Positions 18,465 through 27,940 of a DNA stretch of 64,000 bases are shown here, one piece after another. Positions within the stretch are counted from its first letter, which is position 1, and each line of letters begins with the position of its first letter. Source of the DNA: Carpediemonas membranifera. Its lineage: Eukaryota; Fornicata. A model generated the notes under the pieces. The model had not been told where the DNA came from, searched no databases, and was given only the letters and a program-made list of their open reading frames with translations. The stretch spans positions 124,001-188,000 of the forward strand of contig JAHDYR010000028.1 in assembly GCA_019828565.1 (NCBI GenBank). Direction: 5' to 3'. The position numbers were made by a program, and so were the translations under genes.

Positions 18465-20489
18465 TCATCCGTCCGTAGACGAATGTTGGCGGTTAGCCAA
18501 TTGATGATACTGGAATGATGTTGGAAGGCGCGGGATCAATGTGCGACTGAACGGAGAGCCACTGAGCTCATCTTCCGTGGCAAGAGAACGCCACAGGATG
18601 TTTTCTGCAGCACTCTTGTCCCGATGATCAACATTCAGAGCATCAGGAACTGTTGCGCGCCACTGAGCACCACGGCACTGTGGTTTTTCGCAGAGCATCA
18701 CACGATGTGGGTGAACGTGCTGGTCATCACGCGGACGAACTCGCTTGTAGGGGGCGTGGCAGTGAGGGCAGACGACGGTGGTGCGGTCCTCGTTAACCAT
18801 GTTAAGATCGACGACAATGTTATACCCCTTGAGAAGGGGAACTATCTCTCTCGCGAACTTTCGATATGGCGCGCAAGGAATGAACATACCAGCAGGCGTG
18901 GTGAATCCCGAGCTCCCGTAGAAGACTTTCAGGCGAATGTGGGTGGCGATGGGATGGTGGCGACGCCAACCGAACTCCCGAGCCAACTGTTGGCCGCAGC
19001 GGGCGAAGTGCTTCTGGCGAAGGATGTGGTTCGCAAAGCGCACTCGGCGGAAAGACTTACGCATTCCAGCCTCGAAAATGTCGTTCGCGTTGTCCAGCAC
19101 AAACCTAATAGAGTTGTTGATACTCACTAGTCTTGTGCTCTTGAACGACGCGGCCGTCATATCAAAGCCGAAACTTGGCGTCTTAGTGTATCCGCACTTT
19201 GGAAGGACGCCGGAGCTGGTGGTGCCATCGGGGTGCCTGATGTAATATCCTCCGATGGACCTCGCGCCCGGGTCGAACCCCATGAGGTGGGAATCAGGAT
19301 CCGGCGCGGGCGGAGCATCGGCATTATTGGTCCCGAGTCGGGGGCGCTCTTTCTCCCGCCATTTCGCTCGCTTTCGAACAGGCATGCTCGCATCATGTTG
19401 TGGCCGATAGCGGCCGCCTCGCTTAACCGTCACCGCCACACAGACCCCATCGGTGCTCAGGCTGAGCAGACGGCGGGTGGCGTGTGGGAGTGTGGGATTA
19501 ATTCCCACACGATGGCAGAAATTATCATTCAGTAGGCCCATCGTTTCACCGTAGGCCATGAAGCCCGGTCGGACGGGGGCCATGGGCACGATCGGCACGA
19601 GGCGAGGCTGGCGGAGCGACATCGAGTACTCCCCGTTGAAGTGGCTGATGAGGCCACTCAACGTCTCCACTCCGTCAGCAATTGCCCAGACGCAAGAGAG
19701 AATGCGTGGGGCAGCCTGAGAGACTGGGAGCCCGTCGTTCTCACCCATGTGAGTCGCCCAGAACAGCGAGGGGAGACACGCGAGGATCTCAGGGTTGACC
19801 ATGTTGAGGATGGCGTGAACGCCGGCCAACTCCTGCTGGAAGAAGGCCGGAGAACCAACACCTGCGAGGGCCTCTTCGAGTCGGGCGAGGGTGCTCTGTA
19901 GCCTGTCACGGTACGTCGTCACCGTGCGGGCGAGCCACAGCTTCACAGAGTTGGCGTATCGGGTGAACCACTTCCGGAGACTGGGACTCACTCCATGCGA
20001 CTCCGCACGACCTTCGAGCTGCGCGACCAGATCCCGCGTGGTAGTCTCCCGCCACATCGGCAGAGTGTCGAGCGCCTGCACGATGGCCGCGTAGGCCTGA
20101 CCCGGATGACCGCCGCGTACATGAGTGAGCAGTCCGTTGTGGAAGTCGGCGTCATGTAGGGGGAGTTGCCGGCGCTGCGCATAGCATTCAACCGCGAGCC
20201 GGGCCAGCAGGCATGAGTAGAGATATTTTGCTGCGGCGTAATCCCCACTCTCCGTTCTTCGGTGTAGTTCTGTCTGAAAGCTTGGTTGATGGAGGCTTTG
20301 ATCGTATATATCTCCATCTTGTTGCGCACTACAGGTGTGCAGCTGGTCATTGATGAAGATGACATATAAGAGCCGACGATGAACACCATTACCAGCATAT
20401 ACAAGTGTAGAAGTGAATTTAATGTGGAATAGAAGACAATGAGACGACGTGTGAGCGATTGTGATGTTTGCAGCTGTGCTGACGTCCAC
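18465..20489 (-). CDS. Fanzor-like RNA-guided nuclease (TnpB/IS607-related)
   Basis: The 674-codon open frame has a split RuvC nuclease. RuvC-I is GFDPGARSIGG near residue 410. RuvC-II is the Glu of VNEDRTTVVCPHC, overlapping the first half of a zinc finger (CPHC...CEKPQC). RuvC-III is HRDKSAAENILW. This order and the E-x-R-T-x3-C-x2-C pattern are the hallmark of TnpB and its eukaryotic relatives, the Fanzors, which cut DNA guided by an RNA from the element's own 3' end. The N-terminal half is helical and not recognisable. The first codon of the frame is GTG, so the true start may be in an upstream exon or reached by a frameshift; an ATG at 20317 opens another frame (MEIYTIKASINQ). Direct repeats flank the gene. 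Confidence 0.8.
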   Translation of the reverse strand: MDVSTAANITIAHTSSHCLLFHIKFTSTLVYAGNGVHRRLLYVIFINDQLHTCSAQQDGDIYDQSLHQPSFQTELHRRTESGDYAAAKYLYSCLLARLAVECYAQRRQLPLHDADFHNGLLTHVRGGHPGQAYAAIVQALDTLPMWRETTTRDLVAQLEGRAESHGVSPSLRKWFTRYANSVKLWLARTVTTYRDRLQSTLARLEEALAGVGSPAFFQQELAGVHAILNMVNPEILACLPSLFWATHMGENDGLPVSQAAPRILSCVWAIADGVETLSGLISHFNGEYSMSLRQPRLVPIVPMAPVRPGFMAYGETMGLLNDNFCHRVGINPTLPHATRRLLSLSTDGVCVAVTVKRGGRYRPQHDASMPVRKRAKWREKERPRLGTNNADAPPAPDPDSHLMGFDPGARSIGGYYIRHPDGTTSSGVLPKCGYTKTPSFGFDMTAASFKSTRLVSINNSIRFVLDNANDIFEAGMRKSFRRVRFANHILRQKHFARCGQQLAREFGWRRHHPIATHIRLKVFYGSSGFTTPAGMFIPCAPYRKFAREIVPLLKGYNIVVDLNMVNEDRTTVVCPHCHAPYKRVRPRDDQHVHPHRVMLCEKPQCRGAQWRATVPDALNVDHRDKSAAENILWRSLATEDELSGSPFSRTLIPRLPTSFQYHQLANRQHSSTDG

Positions 20490-20569
20490 GAAGAAGACGC
20501 TTTGTGAAAGCCCTGGAGAATACGATCTCCCTACCGACTTAAGACGTGAGTAGGAGTGAGACAGGGCAG

Positions 20570-20593
20570 TGTTGCGCAGTATAAACCCATTGT
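20570..20593 (-). repeat. Direct repeat at the 5' edge of the right Fanzor element
   Basis: The partner of 18386-18409 (23 of 24 identical). The two copies lie about 2.18 kb apart and bracket the nuclease gene. Confidence 0.75.
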
Positions 20594-21262
20594 TGGACCC
20601 TTCAATAGCACAGACCCGAAGACCTTAAAATGCGGCTACAAAATAGGGGCAAAATCACAGTTTGGAGTCGTCAAATGTCGTCAGATCAAGTCAGGTCAGA
20701 ATCTTCTCGAAGTCGTGTTGTTTAATTAGGTCCGGCCCGGTTCCTATCGCCGCCAGCCTGAAGTGGACGGTAATCCCCCAGCAACGATTGCGGAAGGCGT
20801 GTTGCCTCTCACCGAGGCGCAGCCCCCGCCTAGAGACCGGACGCCGTAGGCACGGCGCCCGCTGCCGCCCTGCGGTGAACCAGTAGCGGCCTAAACCAGG
20901 TCTTGGCTTCGATTTCGGCGGTGCAGTGGCTCGACGTCGTCCGCCACGAAGTGTCAGAGTGTTGTCCCTAGTCCGACGCCTCTCGTGCCCTGCTCCCAGT
21001 CATCACCAGCAGGCCCTCCCGCTGCCGTCGTCCCGTCCGTCTCGGCGCTTCGTGCGATCGACATGAAAGATCACGGTGCCCCGACCTGGCTTGGCTCAGC
21101 AAGGAAACCCGGACCCAGCCAGCCCCATTTTGCTACGTCCACAAGGACTTGTCCCACTGCAACTCCGAGTGCTGCACGCAGCATCTCGAGCTGCTGGCTT
21201 CTTACCGTCTGACATGGGGATGATGTGCCGGCACCTAGTATTCTACTGCAGACCACGCGCGT
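20594..21262. other. Spacer between Fanzor element and TAF6
   Basis: No clear gene is visible. On the plus strand a short open stretch ending at 21223 holds the Cys/His-rich piece CYVHKDLSHCNSECC. It is the same sequence as 9862-10530 in the left arm. Confidence 0.35.
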
Positions 21263-22604
21263 TTACAACAGCTCGGCGTCCATTGCAATGGAGAGCCGCT
21301 CCCCCAAACCCGCCCGGGTGTCCGCGTCGGCCACCTGGCACCGCTGCAGCACCGTCATCAGTGTGCTCTCGATCGTGGGGAACGCCTTCGACCCTGAGAA
21401 CCGGGGGCAGGGCTTGAGCTTGCCCTTGTCCAGCAGGTCCGGCAGCAGTGGTACTAGGTCCGCATTGACGCTGCTCTCGCCAAACCGACCCACGACGAGC
21501 AGGGCACCGTAGAACCCGTCCCTCGGCCCGGCGAGCAGGGCCTCTCTGACGAATTCAAAGGCGGACTCCTGCATCTTCGGGTACTTCCCGCCGTACTGGA
21601 AGAGCACCTCCGCCAGCATCTTGGCGGCCTCCTCCCTGACGTCTCGGCCGGTGATGTCCTCGGGATCGTACGGCCCCAGCGTCTCGGTGACAACCATCGT
21701 GACCAGTGCGGGCAGCACCTCCTGCAGGCTCGACTCCAGTGGGGGCCGTAGCGATGAGTTGGCCCAGACGGCCGCGAGGAGGCTACAGGCAGCCCTAATG
21801 GGGAACAGGTCGTCCGCGAGATTCTTCATGATCGTCGCCAGGGCCTCTCTGACGATGAACGGGACGCTGTCCGACACGCGGTGCGTCCTCAACTCCGCAC
21901 AGAGCTTGGGCAGCGCCGCCTCGACCTCAGCCCGCTTGGACTCGTCCGCAAGAGGCTTGAGCGCGTCCTTCACGCGATGCAGGAACTCCTGGGACACCTG
22001 CGGCATGACCCGCGCCCTGTGGAGGATGTACGACAGCCCGTGCTCGGCGTCCGTCAGCGCCCCCCGGGCTCCCTGGGTCACGGGCGGGTTCGCGTCAAAG
22101 TCCTCGGGCAGGATGGTCTCGACAATGTCGTTCTGTGCCCGCTCTAGGGCCTCGACGGAGACGTTCTCGTTCGTGGCGGGCATCTTTCCCGTCACCGCGA
22201 GCCAGTGGACTGATAGAGATGGCTCCGCAGGACGCCGCGGGTCTGAATTGAGCAGCTCGTTGATGTTGACGACGTCGTCTGCCACACAGTACGTATCCCC
22301 GTTCCCGATCGTGCGGTAGCGGGACGAGCGGGATGATGGTCCCAACACAACGTTCATATTGCGGGTCTTCAAAGCTTCGTTCACATCGTCAGCAGTTAGC
22401 TTGTTGTCTGGTGACTGGTACGCAAAGCGCCGTGCAAGCTGCGTGAATAGGCGCAGAGATACAAACAGAAAGGACATTCGCCAGCCGGAACTGAAGCTCG
22501 TCTGCCATAATGGACGCGACAGCGTCGTCTAGCTCTGTAGGAATAAACTCAGACGCAACATTTTGAGCTAGCGCCGTGAGCGCGACGCTCCGGTGAGAGG
22601 ACAT
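21263..22604 (-). CDS. TAF6: TFIID/SAGA subunit TAF6
   Basis: TAF6 is a histone-fold subunit of TFIID that pairs with TAF9. Exon 1 is 22467-22604 (start MSSHRSVALTALAQNV). A 28-nt intron at 22439-22466 begins GTTTGTATC and ends TTCACGCAG. Exon 2 is 21263-22438. Splicing restores the histone fold without a gap: ELQFRLANVLS is followed by LARRFAYQSPDNKLTADD, matching the TAF6 pattern ...KLTxxDIN.AL. The linker SLSVHWLAVTGKMPA is the family's conserved LS.HWLA.E.G.QP.. element. The C-terminal half (residues ~170-437) is a HEAT-repeat domain. The protein is about 437 aa, short for the family. The last 50 codons are copied in inverted orientation at 9709-9861. Confidence 0.93.
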
Positions 22605-23029
22605 AGCAATCGTGGTGCACTTTATGTCAAGTCGCTTTTCCGCCTCTGGAACCTGTTGTCCCTGCATATGTGACTGGTATTGACCCGGCTCCCCGGCGAC
22701 ACCGCGATCGAGTGGTATTTCCGGGGTTTTCCAGACACGGATCAGCGCGGTTATGACCGGTCTTGGGTCACCCTGTCATGGTGGAGTCGGTCACAGTCAG
22801 CACGACTTGGGGAGGGAGACGTGACACAATCGAGGTCAGAGAGCATCGCTAGAGTGTGGCAACAACAACACCAGAGCCCAAGACCCAGCTTCGGTCCCCG
22901 GCCCAGGTCACATCCGCCACCTGAAAGAACATGGGAAGAAGGGAAGAGAATCCATCCTGTCGGTGCTGTCACAGTTTGAAAAAATATCAAAAACAAAACT
23001 ATAAAGCTTTATACACAGCCGTAAATGCT
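22605..23029. other. Intergenic, no gene seen
   Basis: Over 425 bp between TAF6 and GrpE I see no convincing coding frame, RNA gene or repeat. It should contain the TAF6 promoter and the GrpE 3' end. Confidence 0.5.
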
Positions 23030-23632
23030 CTAATCGAGCCTGTTGACAACAACCTTAGCTTCCCTCACCACCCGCTTCTCGCCGCCGACCTCCATCTCAT
23101 ATCCTTCAGCAACAACAGCGAGCACCTCGCCGTCCTTCTTGCTGGGGTCCTTGATGATGGACAGTGCATGCTGTGTGCTGGGGTCGAACAGGCTGCCCAG
23201 GCTCTCCACCCGCCGAACACCCAGCCTCTCCAAGGCCGCCTTCATTTGACGTTGGGTGGTTCCAACGCCGTCCGCAAAAATTTTGGCGGTCTTAGCAGGG
23301 ACCTTCTTGCCCTTGGCGATCTGCGGGGGGATGGATTCGAAGGCACGGTCGAGATTGTCGGCCACCTCGAGCATGTTCTTCAGCACCTTGATGGCGCCTT
23401 CCTGCTTGGCCTCAGCAAGCGCTTCCCGGTTCCTTTGGGCGGCGTTGCGCTGGTCGGCAATGGATCTGAGCAGCTGGTTCTTCGTATCAGCGAGTTCTTG
23501 CTGGCAAGCAGCGAGCTCGTCAGAGATGCTCGCTGAAGTTTCCTCTACAGTCGAATCGAAGCGAGGAAACTGGATCCCACTGAAAATAGAGCTCTGCAGG
23601 GCAGGACGGAGTGAAACAAAGGTGCTCAGCAT
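23030..23632 (-). CDS. MGE1: Organellar GrpE/Mge1 nucleotide-exchange factor
   Basis: This 200-aa protein drives ADP release from the organellar Hsp70. Residues ~1-27 (MLSTFVSLRPALQSSIFSG...) are basic and hydroxylated, with no acidic residue until about 25, like a mitochondrial or MRO targeting peptide. Residues ~35-95 form the long GrpE helix (LLRSIADQRNAAQRNRE, then VLKNMLEVADNLDRAFES). The C-terminal beta domain carries LGVRRVESLGSLFDPSTQHAL and ends EAKVVVNRL. These are family signatures. Its presence argues for an imported Hsp70 system in a reduced mitochondrion. Confidence 0.93.
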   Translation of the reverse strand: MLSTFVSLRPALQSSIFSGIQFPRFDSTVEETSASISDELAACQQELADTKNQLLRSIADQRNAAQRNREALAEAKQEGAIKVLKNMLEVADNLDRAFESIPPQIAKGKKVPAKTAKIFADGVGTTQRQMKAALERLGVRRVESLGSLFDPSTQHALSIIKDPSKKDGEVLAVVAEGYEMEVGGEKRVVREAKVVVNRLD

Positions 23633-23768
23633 CTGTTGGGTCCCTCGAAAATGAAGTCGTCAACGATGCCGCCCGACTCATGCCAGTCAACAACAGCCCA
23701 GCATGGCGAGCGCATTGGGAGCCTTTACCTTACTAACATAATAACATAAACATCACATCACATCCCCC

Positions 23769-24335
23769 TCACTCGTACATCTCGCCCGGCCCCGAGGCAA
23801 CGGTCACCGGGGCATTACTCGCAGCCAGCTGCCGCCTGAGCTCCACGATCTCGTCCAGCCTGGCCTTCGCAACGTTGTCCAGCTCCGCCACCATGTCCGT
23901 CTGATCGTTGTACAGCCCTAGGATCCGGGTCGCCTTGGCCTGGGCTGTGTCTCTTGCCGTCAGGGCGGCAGCGAGCTCTGAAGCTGGGACGAGTTGGTCG
24001 CTTGGGAGTGCCGAGAAGTCAATGGGCGGCTCGGGCTCGGGATCGGTCTGTATTGCGCAGTGGACGCAGGGTGCGGATAGGAGTGTCTGTAGTTTGGCCC
24101 TCTCGTCCTGCAGATACTCCACTTCCTGTGCTGCTATGCGTACTTGTGATGTAAGCTTTGCTCTCAGCTCTTCAACTTCACTCCTGAGCGTTGAATTTTG
24201 GTGAACCAACGCCTCGTTCTTGGTTTCAAGATCTCTGAAGTTAAACAGACGTTCAATTGTCAAATCCGGGTCCAAACCGATAGTCTTTCCACGGAACTCT
24301 CCTTCTGTATAGCCACAATAGCTTCCTTCGTCCAT
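23769..24335 (-). CDS. Coiled-coil protein of unknown function, about 188 aa
   Basis: The start is put at 24335 (MDEGSYCGYTEGEFRG), the first ATG before good coding sequence. Residues ~35-95 predict a coiled coil (LETKNEALVHQNSTLRSEVE...). A middle acidic/proline stretch (QTDPEPEPPIDF) follows, then a second helical region to the C-terminus. It may be a cytoskeletal or basal-body protein, but nothing specific supports that. Confidence 0.65.
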   Translation of the reverse strand: MDEGSYCGYTEGEFRGKTIGLDPDLTIERLFNFRDLETKNEALVHQNSTLRSEVEELRAKLTSQVRIAAQEVEYLQDERAKLQTLLSAPCVHCAIQTDPEPEPPIDFSALPSDQLVPASELAAALTARDTAQAKATRILGLYNDQTDMVAELDNVAKARLDEIVELRRQLAASNAPVTVASGPGEMYE

Positions 24336-24563
24336 GCGAGCTGCCGCAGCGCGTTTTTTGGACCTATCCTGCACAACGAAAATCTCGAGATTGAGTCGAT
24401 ATACGATCAGTAAACCTTAGCCATAGCTTTAAATGATGCTAATATACTCATTCCGCGCCCTCCTTCTGGCTGCCACACCCTGGCTTTTGACCAGCATGCT
24501 CCATCCTCGTATTATTCATAAATGCGTCATCAGCGCAGTAAGTCCACACCAATGCATTTCTGC

Positions 24564-25907
24564 TCAGAGCAACCCGACCAACACCCGGATCAGCGTGTAC
24601 AACAGCCCCAACACCGCCACGACGGCGACTGTCACCAGTGCTAGTGTGACCAAGAACGACGTCCGAACGGGCAGAGAGCCGTCTCTCACGATCAACTCCA
24701 TCTGGTCAAGCTGCCGCTGGATCTGCCCCAGGTGGGCCATGATTCCCTCGAGCGAGGGCTCTGTCTTCGACATTCGCACAGTCGGCCCCAGGAGCGCGTC
24801 CTCGCCGCCATCACCCCGCATCATCCGGAGACTGCTACCAGCTGGAAGCATGGGATCAGTCTGCCCGGCTACACCATCCTTGGCAATCCGGGAGAAGACA
24901 TGGCTGGCCCGACGTGGTCCAGGGGGGCTCCGGCCCGGCGTGGCGGGGCTGACGTGGAGGCTGGCCAGCCTCAGGCGGGGGTCGACCACGGGTGACGTGC
25001 CGTAAGCGTTGGACCCCTCAGCCTCGCTCAGCACGCTGTGGATGCGGTTGACGAGGATGGAGGAGTCGTCCAGCCGCATCAGCTCGCGGTTGACTGCGGC
25101 GACCACGCCCTTTTGTAAATCCAACAGGGCCGACCGCTGCTGCTCAAACAGCTCGTTCTGGGCCTCCAGTCTGGCCACATCCCCCGTCGCCGAGTCGACC
25201 TTCTCACTCAGCTCCCTCACCGCGGTCAGGGCGTCGAGCTGCCGTCGGAGCGTCTCCATGTCCCGCCTCGAAGCTTCCAGCGCCTGCCTCAGAGCCTCGT
25301 TCTCCTCTATAGCGGCGGTCTGGGCATCTCTAGTCTGGTCCAGCTCGGCCGTCACGGAGCTGAGGGTGCGGGACAGGCCGTCGAGCTTCGTCTTATACCC
25401 TGCCGCTTGGCCATTGTTCACCTCCATGGTGTCCAAGGCGTCGGCCAGGGCGTCTCTGTCCTCTCGAAGCTCTGTCACCTCCTTGTAGAGCGCGGACATC
25501 CTGTCTGATAGAGCTGCGGATCTTGACGCCATTGAGGGCCTTCGGGACTGGCCAATGGTCGAAAGAGCCGGGGTGGCGCTTGTTATGCGCTCGCGATCAG
25601 GCGAGAGTGCCGCCTCCGAGATAACGCCGGGGTCGTCCTCGTCGCCGGCAGGTCCCATGTCTCGGAAGATCGAGAACACGGCGTAGATGTCGATGGAGGC
25701 CTCATTGTCGGGGAACAGGCGGCTAATTACGCGGCTGCGATCCGATTCGGAAAGGATAGTTTCGAGGAACAGCTCTAGCTTCTGCCTTTGAATCCGGCCG
25801 TCCTCGTCGGTGACATATGCTAGTTCTTCGGCAAACTCTTGGAAGTCCGGATCATGTGCTCCGCCTGCATCTCCTAGTTCTGCTCTTGTCATGTGAACGC
25901 TCTCCAT
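24564..25907 (-). CDS. Tail-anchored coiled-coil protein, about 447 aa
   Basis: The start at 25907 (MESVHMTRAELGD) is the first ATG near the coding body. Residues ~10-90 have a helical, EF-hand-like or golgin-like head (ESDRSRVISRLFPDNEASIDIYAVFSIF). Residues ~145-290 are a long coiled coil. A Ser/Pro-rich linker precedes a single C-terminal membrane span (FLVTLALVTVAVVAVLGLLYTLI). This architecture is that of Golgi or ER tethers with a tail anchor. I cannot name a family. Confidence 0.75.
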   Translation of the reverse strand: MESVHMTRAELGDAGGAHDPDFQEFAEELAYVTDEDGRIQRQKLELFLETILSESDRSRVISRLFPDNEASIDIYAVFSIFRDMGPAGDEDDPGVISEAALSPDRERITSATPALSTIGQSRRPSMASRSAALSDRMSALYKEVTELREDRDALADALDTMEVNNGQAAGYKTKLDGLSRTLSSVTAELDQTRDAQTAAIEENEALRQALEASRRDMETLRRQLDALTAVRELSEKVDSATGDVARLEAQNELFEQQRSALLDLQKGVVAAVNRELMRLDDSSILVNRIHSVLSEAEGSNAYGTSPVVDPRLRLASLHVSPATPGRSPPGPRRASHVFSRIAKDGVAGQTDPMLPAGSSLRMMRGDGGEDALLGPTVRMSKTEPSLEGIMAHLGQIQRQLDQMELIVRDGSLPVRTSFLVTLALVTVAVVAVLGLLYTLIRVLVGLL

Positions 25908-26104
25908 TGCTGATGACGGTGCGTGCTTTCCTGACAGCATGGTATCCAAAGTTCGCGGGGTCTGTAGCATCTACAGCCGTGTCATGTTGTATCTACTACA
26001 CTGCCGCCAACACATAGCACGCTGGCTTCATATCAGCACATCATCCTGGACACGGGCAGCAGGACCTCCCCAAGCCCTGAAACCCTCTCACCTTTATAGC
26101 AACA

Positions 26105-27679
26105 TTACTCGTCCTTCTTCTCGGCCTCGACCTTGGCAGGCAGTGGCGGCACTACCATGGTAAACAGCATCCCCCCAACGAAGATGATGGCCGATGCAAA
26201 CCGGGTAAACTTCAGATATGCGACACAACGCTCCCATGTGAGGTAGTAGAACAGCGGCATCTGTAGGTAAATGAAGCTCATAGTCGCGACAGCGGTAATT
26301 ACATGATACACGTAAATCAGCCGGCCTCTGGTAGCAAAGAACGGCCGGAAGACCGCGCTCATCCGCCGGGCGAGGTTGGTGAAGAGGGCGGACGACAGGA
26401 AGAAGATGTAGAAGCCCGGCTCCCATCCATGCCATATGGCGCTCGTGGCGAAGGTCGCAATCGTCGCGATCATCTTCACATGCTTCCCAAAACGCCGTTT
26501 GATCATTTCATTTCTTCTCACGCCGGAATAGACGTAGGATGCGAGGAAGAAGCCGATGCCGGCATTCCAGTGGGTGGTCATCATCGCCATGCTCGGCGGG
26601 AACTGGGTAAGCAGCCACGTGTAGTTGGCCCCCTGTCTGAACTCGAACTTGGACCATACCCTGGCCATGGTGTGCCGCCGCCCGCTGTACGTCAGCCCGC
26701 TCATCGTCGAGGCGCCGTGGGCCAGGCCCCAGACAGAGTAGTACTTGGCTTTGATGAGTTCAATCGGGATGATGTGGTAGCGGACGATTCGCCAGAGCAG
26801 TGGTGTGGCAAGGTATGTCGCGTGTTGGGCATGGTAGGGGAGCATCGGGTCGGGCGGGAAGAAGGAGAAGAGCACCCAGAAGGCCATAAGACACACTCCC
26901 CAGATCATGTAAATGAGGCCCCAAGCGATCGACTCGAGGCGGAGTCTGATTCGGTCCTTCTTGGTCAAGCCCTCGAAAGAGCGGCCCGACGCGAAGGATG
27001 CGTATTCTGCGAATGTGAAGAAGGGCCCGACGATAACAGACCCGTAAAACATGCTGTAGCCCAGGAAGGCAATGAGCGACGGACACTTGGCCAGCGGGGC
27101 CTTGATGCGGCCATACGGCCCGACCGGTCTTGGCTTGACAGCGAGCTCATCGGCCGTCATGTCCGCCCCCCGGGCAACGTCGAAGGCGAGGGAGGAGAGA
27201 CGGAGGGCGAGGATCATGGGGGTTCCCGTGAAGTGGAGGTTGTCGATGGAATGGGGGTGGTAGAGGCGTCGAGCCTGCTCCCAGGACTGGTAGGCGAAGG
27301 TGAGGACGAAGATCAGCCAGCTCATGCCGGTCGGGGTCAGACCCAGGCGGCGGGGGTTGAGACGGAGCAGCAGGTAGACGATGCAGATCATGAGCCATAC
27401 GTTCAGGACGAGGGGACCGTAGGCAAAGGCTGTCAGGGCGGCGCCGACGGTAACATTGTACAGATGATGAACGGTAGGCCTCTTATCCGGCAGGAATTGA
27501 TGAAAGAAGGCGAAAACGTATGCTAAAAGAAGCGATGCGAGCATACGGACGTCGTACGGCGTCACAGAGATGGACTCGGCGAAGTTTGCAAATAAATCGT
27601 TCAATGCGGAAGGCGAATAGCACCATTGATCCAACCAGTCCAAGTAGACGTGAAATGGGTTCATACTGAGCTGTATCAT
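26105..27679 (-). CDS. MBOAT family lysophospholipid acyltransferase
   Basis: This polytopic enzyme of the MBOAT1/2/5 and yeast Ale1 type adds acyl chains to lysophospholipids in the ER. There are about ten hydrophobic spans over ~525 aa. The signature region includes FYGSVIVGPFFTF (the GP.F.FPEY-like motif), the WN motif (THWNAGIGFFLASYVY) and the invariant His in a membrane segment (SAIWHGWEPGFYIFF), which is the catalytic residue of the family. The C-terminus ends with a charged EAEKKDE tail that could act in ER retention. The start could be 27679 (MIQLSMNPFHV) or 27664. Confidence 0.92.
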   Translation of the reverse strand: MIQLSMNPFHVYLDWLDQWCYSPSALNDLFANFAESISVTPYDVRMLASLLLAYVFAFFHQFLPDKRPTVHHLYNVTVGAALTAFAYGPLVLNVWLMICIVYLLLRLNPRRLGLTPTGMSWLIFVLTFAYQSWEQARRLYHPHSIDNLHFTGTPMILALRLSSLAFDVARGADMTADELAVKPRPVGPYGRIKAPLAKCPSLIAFLGYSMFYGSVIVGPFFTFAEYASFASGRSFEGLTKKDRIRLRLESIAWGLIYMIWGVCLMAFWVLFSFFPPDPMLPYHAQHATYLATPLLWRIVRYHIIPIELIKAKYYSVWGLAHGASTMSGLTYSGRRHTMARVWSKFEFRQGANYTWLLTQFPPSMAMMTTHWNAGIGFFLASYVYSGVRRNEMIKRRFGKHVKMIATIATFATSAIWHGWEPGFYIFFLSSALFTNLARRMSAVFRPFFATRGRLIYVYHVITAVATMSFIYLQMPLFYYLTWERCVAYLKFTRFASAIIFVGGMLFTMVVPPLPAKVEAEKKDE

Positions 27680-27940
27680 TGCTTGTAGCCAGCAGCAACC
27701 AGCTTTTTCACAATTTTGTCGGCGCAGCGGAAATGAGACTGTCGCAGATCTTGTCAATATTGAGCTAGATTGTGTCTTTTTCCTGGATCCTGCCGACCGC
27801 TTCCTATTGAATTTTCTGGCAGACCCAAACCTAGGCAGAGTAGTCGTAGTAGAAGAGGATTAGAGTCTCAGTACAACTGTCCAGGGGGAGCAGATCAAAT
27901 TAGATGGTTGATGCTCTTTATAACACTTCAATACCATGCT

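Larger units (their letters stand above)
18390..21415 (-). repeat. Right arm of the ~3-kb inverted duplication
   Basis: This arm is contiguous with the complete TAF6 gene, so it is the parental locus. The left arm (9709-12740) is its inverted copy. The arms are separated by 5.65 kb holding UFL1 and the GT8 gene. Confidence 0.95.
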
